From CAZUPF01 sp964622035 (GTDB taxonomy: Bacteria > Patescibacteriota > WWE3 > JAUXAW01 > JAYEID01), in contig CAZUPF010000004.1 of assembly GCA_964622035.1 (NCBI GenBank), positions 1 through 29,775 of the forward strand: a DNA stretch of 29,775 nt, written 5' to 3'. Shown piece by piece: positions 7,141 through 14,338 of this stretch. A program made the translations under genes and the position numbers. The first letter of the stretch is position 1. Each line of letters starts with the position of its first letter. The notes beneath the pieces are model-generated. The model searched no databases and was not told where the DNA came from. It saw nothing but the letters and a program-made list of their open reading frames with translations.

Positions 7141-7227
7141 GCCGCGGTGCTGGAATTGGCAGACAGGCTAGGTTCAGAACCTAGTGGGCTTCGGCTCGTG
7201 GGAGTTCAAATCTCCCCCGCGGCACCA
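7141..7227 (+). tRNA. tRNA-Leu (anticodon CAG)
   Basis: A long-variable-arm tRNA: acceptor GCCGCGG/CCGCGGC, anticodon stem CTAGG/CCTAG with loop TTCAGAA, CCA encoded. Confidence 0.97.
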
Positions 7228-7233
7228 GACCCA

Positions 7234-7322
7234 GCCGAGGTGGCGGAACCGGCAGACGCAGCGGACTTAAAATCCGCTGGAGGTAATACTCCGTGAGGGT
7301 TCAAATCCCTCCCTCGGCACCA
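7234..7322 (+). tRNA. tRNA-Leu (anticodon TAA)
   Basis: A long-variable-arm tRNA: acceptor GCCGAGG/CCTCGGC, anticodon stem GCGGA/TCCGC with loop CTTAAAA, CCA encoded. Confidence 0.97.
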
Positions 7323-7338
7323 GTAGGCCTAGCGTACG

Positions 7339-7396
7339 CCGAACTTTAAAACACAAGAAGCTGATTGATATCTAACGTGGAGGGGTGTACCGAATG
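7339..7396 (+). repeat. 58-bp direct repeat, copy 1 (tRNA-Ser promoter and 5' end)
   Basis: It matches 7486-7543 at 54 of 58 positions without gaps. The last 18 bases (7379-7396) equal the first 18 of tRNA-Ser(GCT): the acceptor 5' strand and start of the D-arm. The rest is the upstream flank with its TTTAAAA and GATATCT elements. It is a truncated tRNA-Ser duplicate that cannot make a tRNA. Confidence 0.85.
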
Positions 7397-7404
7397 CTCA
7401 ATGA

Positions 7405-7448
7405 GACTCCGAAAACGCAAAGCCGTGCCGCCGCGTTTTCGGTCAGTC
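7405..7448 (+). other. long hairpin after the broken tRNA-Ser end
   Basis: CCGAAAACGC (7409-7418) pairs perfectly with GCGTTTTCGG (7433-7442). An outer GACT/AGTC extends the stem across a 2-base bulge. There is no following T-run, so it is not a typical terminator. Confidence 0.6.
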
Positions 7449-7455
7449 GAATTAG

Positions 7456-7473
7456 TCCCGACTACAGTCGGGA
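7456..7473 (+). other. short hairpin between the repeat copies
   Basis: TCCCGACT and AGTCGGGA are exact complements around two bases. This is the second hairpin between the truncated tRNA-Ser end and the second repeat copy, with no T-run. Confidence 0.55.
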
Positions 7474-7485
7474 GCAACTCTGAAA

Positions 7486-7543
7486 CCGAACTTTAAAACA
7501 CAAAAAGCTGCTCGATATCTGACGTGGAGGGGTGTACCGAATG
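7486..7543 (+). repeat. 58-bp direct repeat, copy 2
   Basis: This is the copy that runs into the intact tRNA-Ser. It lies 147 bp from copy 1 and differs at four positions, all upstream of the tRNA part, so the 18 tRNA bases are identical. Confidence 0.85.
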
Positions 7544-7611
7544 GCAAGGTAGCGCCCTGCTAAGGCGCCGCCCTCACGGGCTTGCGGGTTCGAGTCCCGC
7601 CCCCTCCGCCA
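7526..7611 (+). tRNA. tRNA-Ser (anticodon GCT)
   Basis: A long-variable-arm tRNA: acceptor GGAGGGG/CCCCTCC, anticodon stem GCGCC/GGCGC with loop CTGCTAA, discriminator G, CCA encoded. Its 5' 18 bases and flank are duplicated upstream. Confidence 0.97.
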
Positions 7612-7635
7612 CACATCGGCAAGCTTGGCATAAGC

Positions 7636-7712
7636 GGGTGGTTAGCTCAGCTGGTTAGAGCATCTGGTTTACATCCAGAAGGTCAGAGGTTCGACTCCTC
7701 TACCACCCACCA
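7636..7712 (+). tRNA. tRNA-Val (anticodon TAC)
   Basis: Acceptor GGGTGGT/ACCACCC, anticodon stem TCTGG/CCAGA with loop TTTACAT, CCA encoded. A protein gene begins 20 bases after its end. Confidence 0.97.
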
Positions 7713-7732
7713 TCCACAACCACATTGAAATA

Positions 7733-8434
7733 ATGAGAACAAAGCTAGTATTTGGAACAATCACCTTGCTAGGCTTAGCTGGCGTCGCTTTTGGGTATCA
7801 GTGGGTAAGGCAGTCACAGAAAGGAGAGCCCCTAATTGAAACCTTTGAATCCGAGACACCCCCTGCAGAGGTTCAGCGGGCGGCAGAGGAAGGACTACCA
7901 CAATTTGTTCAGGGCCTCACTTTTGATGAACTGGCGCTGGAGTCATACGGCATTAAAAACTTGGAAGAAGCGCAGTCGGCTACCCTTGGAAGAGCTTATC
8001 CTCTTTATACCGTAAGCGACCTTACGCAGCTGGCAGACTACTCACCAGGGCAAAGGGCTTCCGTTTTAATAACTCCCACCCAAACCTGGTATTTCGCTGT
8101 GTTAATTGATAATGAGTCCCGTGTTGATCTTACTGTTTCCTGGCATGAAAATCGCTGGCAAGCGGCAGGAATTGGGGGTAGTTTGAGTAAGGAGCTGGAC
8201 AATATAGAAAGCATCACCGCAGAGGGCTCTTTTAAACTTGTTAAAATTCCCCCGCTCAACGCCGTCTTTGTCTTCCTAGAATGTGCGAATGAAGAATCTA
8301 TTATCCCGCTAACGCCTACTGGGTGGTTTAATTTAGAAAAGGGGAAGCTGTACCCGGCAGAAGAGGTGCTACTTAATCTTGCCGAGGAGGCTAAGAAAAC
8401 CACGGAAGAGCCGCCAGATTTAACAGAACAGTAA
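7733..8434 (+). CDS. membrane-anchored protein of unknown function within the tRNA array
   Basis: A 233-residue protein with one N-terminal membrane segment (about residues 5-23) and an extracytoplasmic remainder. Residues 25-60 are an acidic linker. The region 85-200 seems to be a mixed alpha/beta domain, with YSPGQRASVLITPTQTWYFAVLIDN and WHENRWQAAGIGG. The C-terminus is Glu-rich and disordered. I recognise no family. The ATG lies 20 bases after tRNA-Val and lacks an SD, so the mRNA 5' end may come from tRNA 3' processing of a common transcript. The base composition is more AT-rich than the neighbours. Confidence 0.7.
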   Translation: MRTKLVFGTITLLGLAGVAFGYQWVRQSQKGEPLIETFESETPPAEVQRAAEEGLPQFVQGLTFDELALESYGIKNLEEAQSATLGRAYPLYTVSDLTQLADYSPGQRASVLITPTQTWYFAVLIDNESRVDLTVSWHENRWQAAGIGGSLSKELDNIESITAEGSFKLVKIPPLNAVFVFLECANEESIIPLTPTGWFNLEKGKLYPAEEVLLNLAEEAKKTTEEPPDLTEQ

Positions 8435-8504
8435 CGCCCCTCCCCCTTCAGTAGTCGCTGGTAATTTTTAAGAATTCTTGATAACATAAGTACAGGTTTT
8501 GTTT

Positions 8505-8510
8505 TATACT
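8505..8510 (+). promoter_or_regulatory. -10 box for tRNA-Phe/tRNA-Gly
   Basis: TATACT ends 12 bases before tRNA-Phe. TTGATA at 8478-8483 is the best upstream box, but the 21-bp spacing is too long, so only the -10 is supported. Confidence 0.4.
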
Positions 8511-8522
8511 AACTGAGTATCG

Positions 8523-8598
8523 GGCGAGGTAGCCAAGTTGGTCACGGCACGGGTCTGAAAAACCTGGGATGTCGGTTCGATCCCGACCCTCGCCACCA
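8523..8598 (+). tRNA. tRNA-Phe (anticodon GAA)
   Basis: Acceptor GGCGAGG/CCTCGCC, anticodon stem CGGGT/ACCTG with loop CTGAAAA, CCA encoded. It abuts tRNA-Gly with no spacer. Confidence 0.96.
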
Positions 8599-8673
8599 GC
8601 GGGAGTAGCTCAGCGGTAGAGCGTCTGCTTGCCATGCAGAAGATCGCGGGTTCAAATCCCGTCTCCCGCTCCA
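8599..8673 (+). tRNA. tRNA-Gly (anticodon GCC)
   Basis: Acceptor GCGGGAG/CTCCCGC, anticodon stem TCTGC/GCAGA with loop TTGCCAT, discriminator T, CCA encoded. It starts at the base after the CCA of tRNA-Phe. Confidence 0.97.
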
Positions 8674-8703
8674 GTTCCCCAATTAAATAACCCCAAATCG
8701 CGT

Positions 8704-8732
8704 TTGCAACTAACCCCATAATATGCTACAAT
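8704..8732 (+). promoter_or_regulatory. promoter of lysozyme-like gene 2
   Basis: TTGCAA (8704-8709), 17 bp, TACAAT (8727-8732) with extended TGC. Unlike its neighbours it gives a long leader of about 108 bases before the ATG at 8847. Confidence 0.65.
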
Positions 8733-8742
8733 GTACCCGTGG

Positions 8743-8838
8743 AAAGCCTATGTATGTAGGCTTTTCGCCTGTTTAACGGCACTTTAAATACTGGCGAATT
8801 TTGCGGTCTCTCCCTGAGGGGCCCAGAAGAAGCCAGTA
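8743..8838 (+). promoter_or_regulatory. structured 5' leader of lysozyme-like gene 2
   Basis: Two elements are visible. AAAGCCTA (8743-8750) pairs with TAGGCTTT (8757-8764) and ends in a short T-run. TACTGGC (8789-8795) pairs with GCCAGTA (8832-8838) and encloses an inner CCC-TGA-GGG hairpin; this stem ends eight bases before the ATG. I compared it mentally with c-di-AMP, ZTP and c-di-GMP riboswitches and found no match. It could be a regulatory RNA or merely a stable leader. Confidence 0.4.
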
Positions 8839-8846
8839 GAACAACT

Positions 8847-9407
8847 ATGACCAACATTCTCATCAAGCGTCTTATCGCCGGAGTGTTGGTGCTTACTACC
8901 CTCAGTCCCACGACGGCCATTGTAACTGAGGACCCTTACCTCCAAAGGGGCAATATTATTGCCCCCAAGGACCAAGGTGATGTCCTCAGTCAAGAGGTAG
9001 TTTTGGTGGCTGATCGGCGACTCGAAGCACTGGAGATCTTCCTTACCGGATATGATTCTCCATTAGCTAATGACGCACAAACGTTCATCGAGGTTGCCGA
9101 TAAGTATGAGCTTGACTGGCGGTTACTCCCCGCTATCGCGGGGCTAGAGTCCACCTTCGGGCATCGTATTGCCCCAGACACCTACAACCCTTTCGGTTGG
9201 GGTGGAGGTTACATTGAGTTTGCGTCCTGGGCCGAGGCCATTGAAACCGTTGGTAAGGGCCTGGCCGAAGACTATGTAACTCGTGGGCTAGTAACACCAG
9301 AGCAGATCATGGCGCGGTATTGCCCACCCAACGGAAGTTGGGCCCGGGGAATCCGTTACTTCATGGACGAGCTCGAAGAGGTGAACAGCACCACCGCCGA
9401 GGACTAA
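8847..9407 (+). CDS. lysozyme-like cell wall hydrolase, secreted (paralogue 2)
   Basis: A 186-residue protein. A signal peptide or anchor (about residues 5-24) precedes a linker and a C-terminal lysozyme-like domain: SPLANDAQTFIEVADKY, then LDWRLLPAIAGLESTF with the likely catalytic Glu, NPFGWGGG, FASWAEAIETVGKGL and GLVTPEQIMARYCPPNGSWA. The domain aligns over its whole length with the gene at 6173, with shared DWRLLPAIAG and LVTPEQIM blocks. The role is probably glycan strand cleavage in the wall during growth. No SD is visible. A structured leader of about 108 bases follows its promoter, whereas the other paralogue is probably leaderless, so the two are likely regulated differently. Confidence 0.82.
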   Translation: MTNILIKRLIAGVLVLTTLSPTTAIVTEDPYLQRGNIIAPKDQGDVLSQEVVLVADRRLEALEIFLTGYDSPLANDAQTFIEVADKYELDWRLLPAIAGLESTFGHRIAPDTYNPFGWGGGYIEFASWAEAIETVGKGLAEDYVTRGLVTPEQIMARYCPPNGSWARGIRYFMDELEEVNSTTAED

Positions 9408-9409
9408 AG

Positions 9410-9438
9410 AGCAAACCTAGCCTAGGTTAGGTTTGCTC
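9410..9438 (+). other. strong hairpin downstream of lysozyme-like gene 2
   Basis: AGAGCAAACCTA and TAGGTTTGCTCT form a 12-bp stem just after the stop codon, with no T-run. It may protect the mRNA 3' end or work with the terminator that follows. Confidence 0.6.
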
Positions 9439-9469
9439 TCCTCGCGGAAAGGTCGGGAAGTTAAAGAAA

Positions 9470-9491
9470 GCAGCATCACGCTGCTTTTTTT
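9470..9491 (+). terminator. intrinsic terminator after lysozyme-like gene 2
   Basis: GCAGC (9470-9474, allowing the G at 9470) pairs with GCTGC around ATCAC and is followed by seven T (9485-9491). Confidence 0.8.
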
Positions 9492-9534
9492 GTTACACTA
9501 GCGAACAGATCGGGTACCACCTGGGCGGGTGGCG

Positions 9535-9634
9535 NNNNNNNNNNNNNNNNNNNNNNNNNNNNNNNNNNNNNNNNNNNNNNNNNNNNNNNNNNNNNNNNNN
9601 NNNNNNNNNNNNNNNNNNNNNNNNNNNNNNNNNN
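9535..9634. other. assembly gap (100 N)
   Basis: Exactly 100 N, a conventional gap of unknown true length. The -35 of the MacA-like promoter and any small gene between the terminator at 9491 and the start at 9657 could be hidden here. The base run just left of it (CCACC and GGGTGG around 9518-9533) could form a hairpin. Confidence 0.98.
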
Positions 9635-9641
9635 ATTATGA

Positions 9642-9647
9642 TATAAT
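9642..9647 (+). promoter_or_regulatory. -10 box for the MacAB-like operon
   Basis: TATAAT preceded by TGA (extended -10) lies nine bases before the ATG at 9657, so the mRNA would be nearly leaderless. The -35 falls in the N gap. Confidence 0.6.
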
Positions 9648-9656
9648 GCGCAAACA

Positions 9657-10748
9657 ATGAACCGTCGCCTCGTAACCGCCATCATCACTTCAATTATTAT
9701 TCTCACTGGCTACGGAATCCGTCAATTCCGAAACAAATCCCCCCTCGTCGAAACTATCCTGGTAGAAAGAAAAGATATCACCCAAGTAATCACCGCCAGC
9801 GGGGAGATTGATTCCCAAACCAAGGCCGAGCTGAGATTTGAAACTACCGGAAGAGTAGTTTGGCTTCCCATCAGAGTAGGGGACCAGATTCTGGAGGGCC
9901 AAGCCCTGGCCTCCCTAGACAATAGGAATACCGAAGAAACCCGTCGCCAGGCCGAGGCCAATCTTAGAAAAGCACAAGCGGATCTAGACAAGGCCGGCGA
10001 ACTCCGCCGCGAATTTCAAATCGCCCACAAATACGACTCTCCATCCAGCGAGCTCTTTTCCCAGTTCGGCCAGTACGATGCCCAAGTGAGAGCGGCGGAG
10101 GCCCTCGTCGCCAGCTACCATTCCCAACTCGCCCAAGCCGAAACAACCGCCAAGCAGACAACCCTTATCTCCCCAATCACGGGAACAGTTACTGAGCTAA
10201 ACATTGCCACCGGCGAAGTCTCCCAAGCAACGGGAGCGCCGGCCGTAGTCATCGCCAACCTCTCGCCGCAAAAGCTCTATTTCAAAATTGAAATCGATGA
10301 AACTGACCTCGGTAAAATCATCATCGGGCAGCAGGTAAACATTTCCCTAGATACCGCAGGAGACCAAGTGTTCGCGGGGTCCCTAACCGAGCTATCCCCC
10401 CAAATAAGCCGCAACGATGATGGGGATAGTATCATCCGAGCCAAGGTTTTATTTGATCAGGATCTTCCCGAGTATTTACACTTCCTAGGCCTTTCCGGAG
10501 ATGTGGAAATAATTCTCAACCAGGAGGAGCAGGTATTGGTCCTGCCACTGGAGGCCGTTCTCGAAGAAGACGGAAAAATATATGTTTGGAAAGTAGAACA
10601 CGAGAAAGCAAAGAAAGTAGAAGTAGCCCCGGGACTGGAGGGAGAGTTCGAAATTGAGATAACTTCCGGCCTCTACGAGGGCGCCGCAGTTGTCACTAGA
10701 GACTTCAACCTCCTCAAAGAGGGGCAGCCGGTAGTAGTAAGGGAGTAG
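9657..10748 (+). CDS. MacA/HlyD-type periplasmic adaptor protein
   Basis: A 363-residue membrane-fusion protein. The N-terminal membrane anchor is about residues 5-22. It is followed by the first barrel-sandwich half (ITASGEIDSQTKAELRFETTG, GDQILEGQALASLD), an alpha-hairpin coiled coil of about residues 85-165, the second half (LISPITGTVTELNIATGEV) and the beta-barrel and membrane-proximal domains. It should link the ABC permease encoded by the next two genes to substrate outside the membrane. An organism without an outer membrane would use it without a TolC partner; such adaptors are known in Gram-positive bacteria. The ATPase gene starts five bases after the stop, so this is an operon. There is no SD at 9657. 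Confidence 0.92.
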   Translation: MNRRLVTAIITSIIILTGYGIRQFRNKSPLVETILVERKDITQVITASGEIDSQTKAELRFETTGRVVWLPIRVGDQILEGQALASLDNRNTEETRRQAEANLRKAQADLDKAGELRREFQIAHKYDSPSSELFSQFGQYDAQVRAAEALVASYHSQLAQAETTAKQTTLISPITGTVTELNIATGEVSQATGAPAVVIANLSPQKLYFKIEIDETDLGKIIIGQQVNISLDTAGDQVFAGSLTELSPQISRNDDGDSIIRAKVLFDQDLPEYLHFLGLSGDVEIILNQEEQVLVLPLEAVLEEDGKIYVWKVEHEKAKKVEVAPGLEGEFEIEITSGLYEGAAVVTRDFNLLKEGQPVVVRE

Positions 10749-10753
10749 CCCCC

Positions 10754-11452
10754 ATGCCAGAGAATCTCATCCATACCACCCACCTTTCCAAGACATATAA
10801 GCTAGACTCAATCTGCGTTCCCGCGCTAAAAAGTATCAACTTGGACATCAACAGCGGCGAGCTTGTCGCCGTCACCGGACCCTCCGGATCGGGAAAATCC
10901 ACCCTCCTCAATTTACTTGGCTGCCTAGACACCCCATCAAGCGGAGCTTACTTCCTTGACGGAATAGAAATCAAACAGGGAAGTAATTTGGCCGCCATCA
11001 GGAGAGAGAAAATCGGCTTCATTTTCCAAACTTTCAATCTCTTACCACGCCTCACCGCCCAAGAAAATGTCGAGATCCCAATGATCTACAAAGGACTGTC
11101 CGAAAGAGTTCGCCGAGAACGGGCTCGAGAGCTCTTAGAATCGGTCGGACTGGGCGAGAGAATCAACCACCGACCCACCCAGCTTTCCGGCGGCGAGCAA
11201 CAGCGCGTGGCCATCGCCCGGGCCCTAGCCAACGAACCGGCGCTGATACTAGCCGACGAGCCGACCGGTGACTTAGACACCAAAACCGGCCGGGAAATAC
11301 TAGCTATTCTAAAAGAACTGAACCGAGAGGGAGTAACTGTTATCATCGTCACTCACGAGGAGGAACTGGCCCAAGCCACCGATCGGGTAATAAGACTAGT
11401 TGACGGATTGGTTATCACCGATAAACCAACTAACAATGCAAACCTATCTTGA
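10754..11452 (+). CDS. MacB/LolD-type ABC transporter ATPase
   Basis: A 232-residue ATPase that powers the adjacent permease. All motifs are present: Walker A GPSGSGKST, Q-loop FIFQTFNLLP, signature LSGGEQQRVAIARAL, Walker B LILADEPTGDLD and H-loop VIIVTHEEE. It belongs to the MacB/LolD/FtsE-like group. It is five bases downstream of the adaptor and overlaps the permease start by 17 bases, so the three are translationally coupled. The substrate cannot be told; relatives export peptides, macrolides or lipoproteins. Confidence 0.95.
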   Translation: MPENLIHTTHLSKTYKLDSICVPALKSINLDINSGELVAVTGPSGSGKSTLLNLLGCLDTPSSGAYFLDGIEIKQGSNLAAIRREKIGFIFQTFNLLPRLTAQENVEIPMIYKGLSERVRRERARELLESVGLGERINHRPTQLSGGEQQRVAIARALANEPALILADEPTGDLDTKTGREILAILKELNREGVTVIIVTHEEELAQATDRVIRLVDGLVITDKPTNNANLS

Positions 11453-12638
11453 GGCCCTGAAATCAGCTCTAAGGTCGCTTAGAGCAAACAAGCTCCGTAG
11501 TGTCCTCACCACCCTCGGGGTGGTCATTGGCACCTTCTCTGTCATCGGCCTGGTTTCTATTGTGTCGGGGCTCGAGGCGGAAATCAAATCCGAAATCGTC
11601 GGCTTGGGAGCCGAGACCCTGGATATAATGCCCACCGACACCAGCGGGGGCGGGGGGATGATGGGCGGGGGGATGATGTCCAGCTTTAGCGCAAAGGAAA
11701 CCCAAGCCCTCCGAGAAAGAGCTACTAAACTTGAATATTTCAGCGAAACTTACCAACTAATCGGGAACTTCTCCCACGGCAAAAGAGAGGAGCGCAGCTT
11801 CCTCATTGGAGTAACTCCAGATTATTTCAAGATTAGAAACAAGGGAGCTACCGTCGGCCGACTGTTCACCAAAGCCGATGCTGCCAAACGGGCCAAGGTG
11901 CTCGTTATCGGGGAGGGCTTAGCCACCGAACTTTTCGGTACTCGCTCCCCGCTCGGAAAGACCATCAAGGCTAACGGAACACCCTTTGAGGTGATCGGGG
12001 TTCTCGAAAAAGAAAGTATGAAGATGGGTAACATCGATCTCAACAAAACATCCTACATCCCGGCCCGCACGACTCGGCAAGTTTTTCCCGAGGCCAAGGT
12101 CAATGAGATCGTTGCCAAGGTCAAACCGAGCGAAACAGTTGCCAATGCCGCCCGCGAAATTGAGCTCATTCTGGAAGATGAGCGTGGCGACAAGGGATTC
12201 TCCGTCCTGACTCAAAAAGATATGATGGATCTCATTGACCGGATCACCGGCATCATCAGCTTAGCCCTGGCCGGAGTCGCCTCGATCTCCCTTCTGGTCG
12301 GGGGTATTGGCATTATGAACATCATGCTAGTTTCGGTTACGGAGAGAACTAAGGAGATCGGGCTCCGCAAGGCTCTCGGAGCCGAGGACAAGGACATCTT
12401 GATCCAGTTCTTGATCGAGGCGATGGTTCTCTGTCTTTTGGGGGGGATTATCGGAGTAGTCGTCGCCGAGGCGGGATCTCTTCTCGTCACGCGCTACACG
12501 GAACTTCCAAGTATGGTTGACCTAACAACGGTCGGGGCGGCGCTCGCTTTCTCCCTCGCTATCGGGGTCATCTTCGGAACGGCGCCGGCAATCAAAGCGT
12601 CCAAACTAGATCCGATTGAGGCGTTGCGCCGGGAGTAG
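11436..12638 (+). CDS. MacB/FtsX-type ABC transporter permease
   Basis: A 400-residue permease. Its topology is one N-terminal membrane helix (about residues 22-43), an external MacB-type domain, and three C-terminal FtsX helices ending in the family signature DPIEALRRE. The cytoplasmic coupling motif RTKEIGLRKALGA is present. I start at the ATG at 11436, which begins the typical family N-terminus LEALKSALRSLRANKLRSVLT; the in-frame ATG at 11400 would lengthen the overlap with the ATPase gene. A Gly/Met-rich insert (residues 71-81, GGGGMMGGGMM) interrupts the first external strand. The stop is one base from that of the convergent unknown gene. Confidence 0.93.
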   Translation: MQTYLEALKSALRSLRANKLRSVLTTLGVVIGTFSVIGLVSIVSGLEAEIKSEIVGLGAETLDIMPTDTSGGGGMMGGGMMSSFSAKETQALRERATKLEYFSETYQLIGNFSHGKREERSFLIGVTPDYFKIRNKGATVGRLFTKADAAKRAKVLVIGEGLATELFGTRSPLGKTIKANGTPFEVIGVLEKESMKMGNIDLNKTSYIPARTTRQVFPEAKVNEIVAKVKPSETVANAAREIELILEDERGDKGFSVLTQKDMMDLIDRITGIISLALAGVASISLLVGGIGIMNIMLVSVTERTKEIGLRKALGAEDKDILIQFLIEAMVLCLLGGIIGVVVAEAGSLLVTRYTELPSMVDLTTVGAALAFSLAIGVIFGTAPAIKASKLDPIEALRRE

Positions 12639-12639
12639 C

Positions 12640-14289
12640 TCAGTAAAGCTCGTCCTTCTTTTCCTTCATAAAGACGCTCCAACCTTCAATCATCTCGATG
12701 AAGGTCAAGAAGGGGGCATCAATCAGTGCCGCAAAGAGGACACTAACCACATTGTACTCCTTCCACTTCTGCGATAGCCACTTTCCAACCTTGGCCACCG
12801 GAATCGAAAGGACATCAAGAAAAAACTCCAACACATTAACCCGCTCTTCCTCAACAGTTAGCTCCTTGGCCCGCTGCCGAATGACTAACCCCGCAAAAAC
12901 AACGACGGCAACATTAAAGGCATCCAAAACGATCGAAGTGGCCGGAATACGGGCATAGTAAAAAGCCGCGGTCACTAATCCTAAAGACAAGACCGAGCTG
13001 ACCAAATAAAGAAAATAAATCGCCGCCCGAGCCGCCGCACTTCTTCTCCTTGCCGGACGGAGCTCAAAAACATCCCGCCTTTCCCCGGGGTAGACAAGCC
13101 GCTGTATCCCCTCGACCGCCGCCTCTAAATTACTTTCTTGCGGCAGGCGCACCGAGGTAACAAGAAGGAACATCACCACCGTCGGTAACAACAGGTCAAC
13201 AATCATCGCTAGCACGCTGAACCGCCCATAAAACAATCGCGCCAGGGGAACTTCAACAACAAACAGCGAAAATCCCCCAGCAACAAAGATCGACAGTGTT
13301 GAATAGATCGCCATCCGAAACAGGCGAGACTTCAAAGTGGTCAGCCGCTTGTCGTATGCGGCCTTAACCAGATTGGCTAAGATTTGGGGGTCGGCCACGC
13401 GCTCCGAAACTGCCTCCGGAGCTTCGGCAAAGTCCTCCAAAACATCCCCCAACAGCAGAAACAGGGTATCGTGTTTTTCGCAAAGTTTAAAAAACCGCTC
13501 TGTTTGCGAGTGGGCAAGATCCCCCTCTATTTCCCGCCAGACCGCCGGTATTTCGGGAGCGAGGCCCGCTAATTGCGTAGTATCTAGCCGAGACCACCCC
13601 GGGTAGCGGCGCTGCAGTAGATGGTAGCTGATGATGGGCGCATCTAGGTGAAGTAGGGTCCGGTGAACGGCAATGTATATCTGGGTCTGCCTTTCCTCCT
13701 CGCTAATACCTAAGCTGGAGCTAGCTCTCGTCTGCGCCGTCATCACCTCCGCCATAAAGTTGATCAACGCCAGTTGCCTTACCGGAGGAGCAAGAACTTC
13801 TTCAAGTTCGCAGGCGGCAATCTCCAAAATCCAGCTGTACAAGTTAACACGATCCTTAATATTCGCTGAGTGGTTTACGGCCAGAGGGTTGTTCTCCAAA
13901 AGGTAAATGTACTTCCCCAAAACCCGTCCTACCTCGTCAATCTTCTCTCGGGGAAGGCTATCGTTGGGAAAGTGGCCACCACGAACTAATTCCACTACCA
14001 GCGGCTCAGCGATCTCCGCAGCCTTAAGATTGGAGACCAAACTGGAGAAGCCCGAAAGCTTGGAGAGCATCCGCCGCTTGAGGACCCGCTCAATAGCTGT
14101 TCGCCGAATGAGGTGCTCCTCTTTCCAATCAACAATCATCCGCAACTTCTCATACAGCGCCGCCACGGCCGAGGCCACCTCATCAACATGAAGCGCCACG
14201 CTCGCCTCGGTACCCACCTCGGTAGCGAAGCTATTTTGATAGGTTTCGATCAACTTTTGAAAATCCGGCGCCAATTCGTTCGTACTCAT
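12640..14289 (-). CDS. large four-helix membrane protein of unknown function
   Basis: A 549-residue protein. Residues 1-320 are soluble and mainly helical. Four membrane helices follow at about 326-346, 358-380, 422-446 and 452-471, with a basic loop (RPARRRSAAARA) between the second and third. The C-terminal ~70 residues are amphipathic (LEFFLDVLSIPVAKVGKWL, APFLTFIEMIEGW). I have an impression of a protein conserved in CPR genomes but can assign no name or function. TATCCT preceded by TGG (14307-14302) ends 12 bases before the ATG and no SD is seen. It converges on the permease gene with a one-base gap and no visible terminator. Confidence 0.75.
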   Translation of the reverse strand: MSTNELAPDFQKLIETYQNSFATEVGTEASVALHVDEVASAVAALYEKLRMIVDWKEEHLIRRTAIERVLKRRMLSKLSGFSSLVSNLKAAEIAEPLVVELVRGGHFPNDSLPREKIDEVGRVLGKYIYLLENNPLAVNHSANIKDRVNLYSWILEIAACELEEVLAPPVRQLALINFMAEVMTAQTRASSSLGISEEERQTQIYIAVHRTLLHLDAPIISYHLLQRRYPGWSRLDTTQLAGLAPEIPAVWREIEGDLAHSQTERFFKLCEKHDTLFLLLGDVLEDFAEAPEAVSERVADPQILANLVKAAYDKRLTTLKSRLFRMAIYSTLSIFVAGGFSLFVVEVPLARLFYGRFSVLAMIVDLLLPTVVMFLLVTSVRLPQESNLEAAVEGIQRLVYPGERRDVFELRPARRRSAAARAAIYFLYLVSSVLSLGLVTAAFYYARIPATSIVLDAFNVAVVVFAGLVIRQRAKELTVEEERVNVLEFFLDVLSIPVAKVGKWLSQKWKEYNVVSVLFAALIDAPFLTFIEMIEGWSVFMKEKKDELY

Positions 14290-14338
14290 TACACATCAGT
14301 AAGGATACCAAAATGAGCGGAATACCACAACCTCCAGG

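Noticed and set aside
7339..7543. CRISPR-like array from the two 58-bp repeats
   Set aside because: Only two copies exist, the repeat contains tRNA sequence and a promoter, and no cas genes are present.
8504..8719. Minus-strand ORF of 71 codons across tRNA-Phe and tRNA-Gly
   Set aside because: It is the antisense translation of two tRNA genes (phrases such as GFEPAIFCMASRR are typical of such artefacts), with no SD or promoter.
9500..9534. Possible T-box fragment (GGGTGG) at the left edge of gap 1
   Set aside because: The bases after GGGTGG do not continue as NACC, and no aminoacyl-tRNA synthetase or amino-acid gene follows.
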